From assembly GCA_003137095.1 (NCBI GenBank), contig PLET01000048.1, forward strand, positions 52,886-90,472: a stretch of DNA of 37,587 nt, read 5' to 3'. The position numbers and the translations under genes were made by a program. Under the pieces are notes generated by a model. That model searched no databases. It was not told the DNA's origin and saw nothing but the letters and a program-made list of their open reading frames with translations. Positions 36,227 to 37,587 of the stretch are shown here, piece by piece (the stretch's first letter is position 1; the number at the start of each line of letters is the position of its first letter). This DNA comes from Gammaproteobacteria bacterium (GTDB lineage: Bacteria; Pseudomonadota; Gammaproteobacteria; Steroidobacterales; Steroidobacteraceae).

Positions 36227-37587
36227 ATGAAGATATCCACGATGCGATCGGCGAGGCTGCTGGCGCTCCTGATGCCGTGGATCATCGGCGCCGGCGCGCA
36301 TTCCCTGGCGGCGACGCCGCACGGCGCCTGCGATGCCCTGGCAAAGATCGCGCTGCCGAACACCAAGATACTGTCCGCAACCTCCATTGCCGCAGGCCAA
36401 TTCGCGCCGGCGGAAAAATTCCCAGCCAGTGCGGTCCCGGCATTCTGCCGTGTCAGCGCGTCCTTGAATCCGAGCGCGGATTCCGACATCCAGATCGAGG
36501 TCTGGCTGCCGGACGAGTGGAACGGCAAGTACCTTGCCAATGGCATCGGCGGTTGGGGCGGAGCGATGGCCTATCCCGGCCTTCTGGACGCGCTGCGGCG
36601 CGGGTACGCCACTTCGGCAACCGACACCGGACATCGCGGCAACATGGGGGCCGCGGACTTCGCCCTGGGCCATCCGGAAAAAGTGAAGGATTTCGCCTGG
36701 CGTGCGGTCCATGAAATGACCGTGCAGTCGAAGGCGCTGATCAACGCCTACTATGGCACTAGGAACGGGGGCAGTAGCAACGGTGGCACTGCGAACGGGG
36801 GCACTGCGATCCGCCGGTCCTACTTCAGCGGCTGCTCCAACGGCGGCCGGCAAGGATTGATGGAGGCGCAGAAATTCCCGGCCGATTTCGACGGCATCAT
36901 CGCCGGCGCGCCGGCAGCGGACTGGGTGGGGCTTACGAGCGGTGCCCTGTACACCAGCTTGCTCAACATCCCCAAGGGCAAGCCCCCCATCATCACGCCG
37001 GTGCAGGCGGCCTTGATACACAAGGCCGTGATCGCACAGTGCGACGCCCAGGATGGTCTGCGCGACGGCGAGCTGGCCGATCCGCGCCTCTGCGGGTTCA
37101 ACGCCCGCAGCCTCGTCTGCCGCAGCGGTCAGCCGGCCGGCGAATGCCTGACGCAGGAACAGGCGGACGTCGCCGACAAGTTCTATCAGGCCGTGCGTGA
37201 CCCGAAAAGCGGGCGCCTCATCCTCCCCGGCAGCCTGCCGGGTAGCGAGCCCGGCTGGGGCATGGTTCCCGTGCCGATGCCGCCCGCCGTAAGCGAGTAC
37301 CGCTTCGTGGTGTACGGCGATTCATCGTGGGATCCGTACACGTTCGATCTGTCGAAGGGCGTCGCCGCAGCGCGCCGGACCGACATCATCGATGCCTTGA
37401 ATCCGGATCTGTCAGCCTTCGCGGCGCACGGCAAGCTCATTCAGTTTCATGGACTCGCCGATCCGATCATGCCGACCGAAGCAAGCATCAATTATTTTGA
37501 AAGTGTGGTGGCGCGACGGGGGAGCCTGGCGAAGACCGCCGGGTTCTACCGGCTATTTCTCGTGCCCGGCATGGGACATTGCATGGG
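36227..37587 (+). CDS. Exported tannase/feruloyl-esterase-family hydrolase, 3' truncated by window end
   Basis: An open frame of 453 codons running off the window. A signal peptide (residues 1-29, core LLALLMPWIIGAGA) is followed by a tannase-fold alpha/beta hydrolase. The CS-D-HC catalytic set of this family is complete: C203-S204 in GCSNGGRQG, D412 in GLADP and H451-C452 in GMGHC. A calcium-loop-like CDAQDGLRDGELADPRLC (272-289) lies in the lid. The ribosome site GGGGGAGG precedes the ATG at 36227. It should split esters of phenolic acids outside the cytoplasm, which suits a cluster for hydroxycinnamates. Just before the nucleophile a 15-residue insert of NGGxx repeats is present. Confidence 0.9.
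   Translation, partial: MKISTMRSARLLALLMPWIIGAGAHSLAATPHGACDALAKIALPNTKILSATSIAAGQFAPAEKFPASAVPAFCRVSASLNPSADSDIQIEVWLPDEWNGKYLANGIGGWGGAMAYPGLLDALRRGYATSATDTGHRGNMGAADFALGHPEKVKDFAWRAVHEMTVQSKALINAYYGTRNGGSSNGGTANGGTAIRRSYFSGCSNGGRQGLMEAQKFPADFDGIIAGAPAADWVGLTSGALYTSLLNIPKGKPPIITPVQAALIHKAVIAQCDAQDGLRDGELADPRLCGFNARSLVCRSGQPAGECLTQEQADVADKFYQAVRDPKSGRLILPGSLPGSEPGWGMVPVPMPPAVSEYRFVVYGDSSWDPYTFDLSKGVAAARRTDIIDALNPDLSAFAAHGKLIQFHGLADPIMPTEASINYFESVVARRGSLAKTAGFYRLFLVPGMGHCM
36764..36808 (+). repeat. In-frame 15-bp tandem repeat in the tannase-family gene
   Basis: Three head-to-tail 15-bp units (36764-36778, 36779-36793, 36794-36808), each beginning AACGG, encode the pentapeptides NGGSS, NGGTA and NGGTA; a partial unit (GGCACTAGG, 36755-36763) precedes them. 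They fall between YYG and SYFSGCSNGG, where family members usually have only a short linker, so length variation would alter the approach to the catalytic serine. Confidence 0.9.

Overview
The window is a dense, GC-rich (roughly two-thirds G+C by eye) proteobacterial region devoted almost entirely to the catabolism of aromatic and phenylpropanoid acids. The BoxABC, benzoate-CoA ligase and BoxR set, the nag-type gentisate genes and an AAHS-type transporter point to a soil or plant-associated beta- or gammaproteobacterium. I cannot fix the genus. I see no rRNA, tRNA, insertion sequence, phage gene or CRISPR array. Genes are packed tightly, several stop/start pairs overlap, and the longest gap without a gene is about 170 bp.

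Layout. (1) 1-681: 3' end of an MhpA-like flavin hydroxylase, convergent with a TetR repressor (662-1351). (2) 1488-6314: operon of a fused enoyl-CoA hydratase/3-hydroxyacyl-CoA dehydrogenase, an amidohydrolase and a feruloyl-CoA-synthase-type ligase, divergent from the TetR gene across a TGAC-N6-GTCA palindrome. (3) 6345-6824: a MarR regulator, divergent from a 3-hydroxybenzoate/gentisate operon (6977-10652: 3-hydroxybenzoate 6-hydroxylase, GSH-dependent maleylpyruvate isomerase, gentisate dioxygenase, fumarylpyruvate hydrolase). A 22-bp palindrome overlaps the predicted -35 of that operon. (4) 10732-13392: IorA/IorB-type molybdenum hydroxylase. (5) 15609-13389 on the minus strand: MFS carrier and an exported class II aldolase-like protein. 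A CMD-family gene (15693-16256) and a VOC protein (16832-16281) follow. (6) 20716-16939 on the minus strand: DUF4863 protein, benzoate-CoA ligase, alpha/beta hydrolase and BoxR. (7) 20888-30986: boxC, boxB, boxA, a MaoC-like protein, a second fused hydratase/dehydrogenase, a thiolase and a second feruloyl-CoA-synthase-type ligase. The divergent intergenic region holds two facing TGCA-type BoxR-like operators, each overlapping a -10-like hexamer. (8) 31056-36123: zinc-free MDR reductase, type I extradiol dioxygenase, FAH-family enzyme, BKACE enzyme and AAHS transporter, headed by a strikingly AT-rich promoter region. (9) 36227-end: a truncated exported tannase/feruloyl-esterase-family protein with an in-frame 15-bp tandem repeat.

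How the genes fit together (inference). The window carries two paralogous side-chain-shortening modules. Each has a ligase plus a fused hydratase/dehydrogenase, but they end in different chain-cleaving enzymes. Module 1 ends in an amidohydrolase, like CouO/PhdC of the actinobacterial hydroxycinnamate pathways, and would release a free hydroxybenzoate; the next operon uses 3-hydroxybenzoate. Module 2 ends in a thiolase and lies in the box operon, so it could release benzoyl-CoA directly onto BoxAB. A two-exit hydroxycinnamate/cinnamate system of this kind is the main hypothesis I draw from the window. A third operon looks like a meta-cleavage route that finishes with a beta-keto-acid cleavage enzyme.
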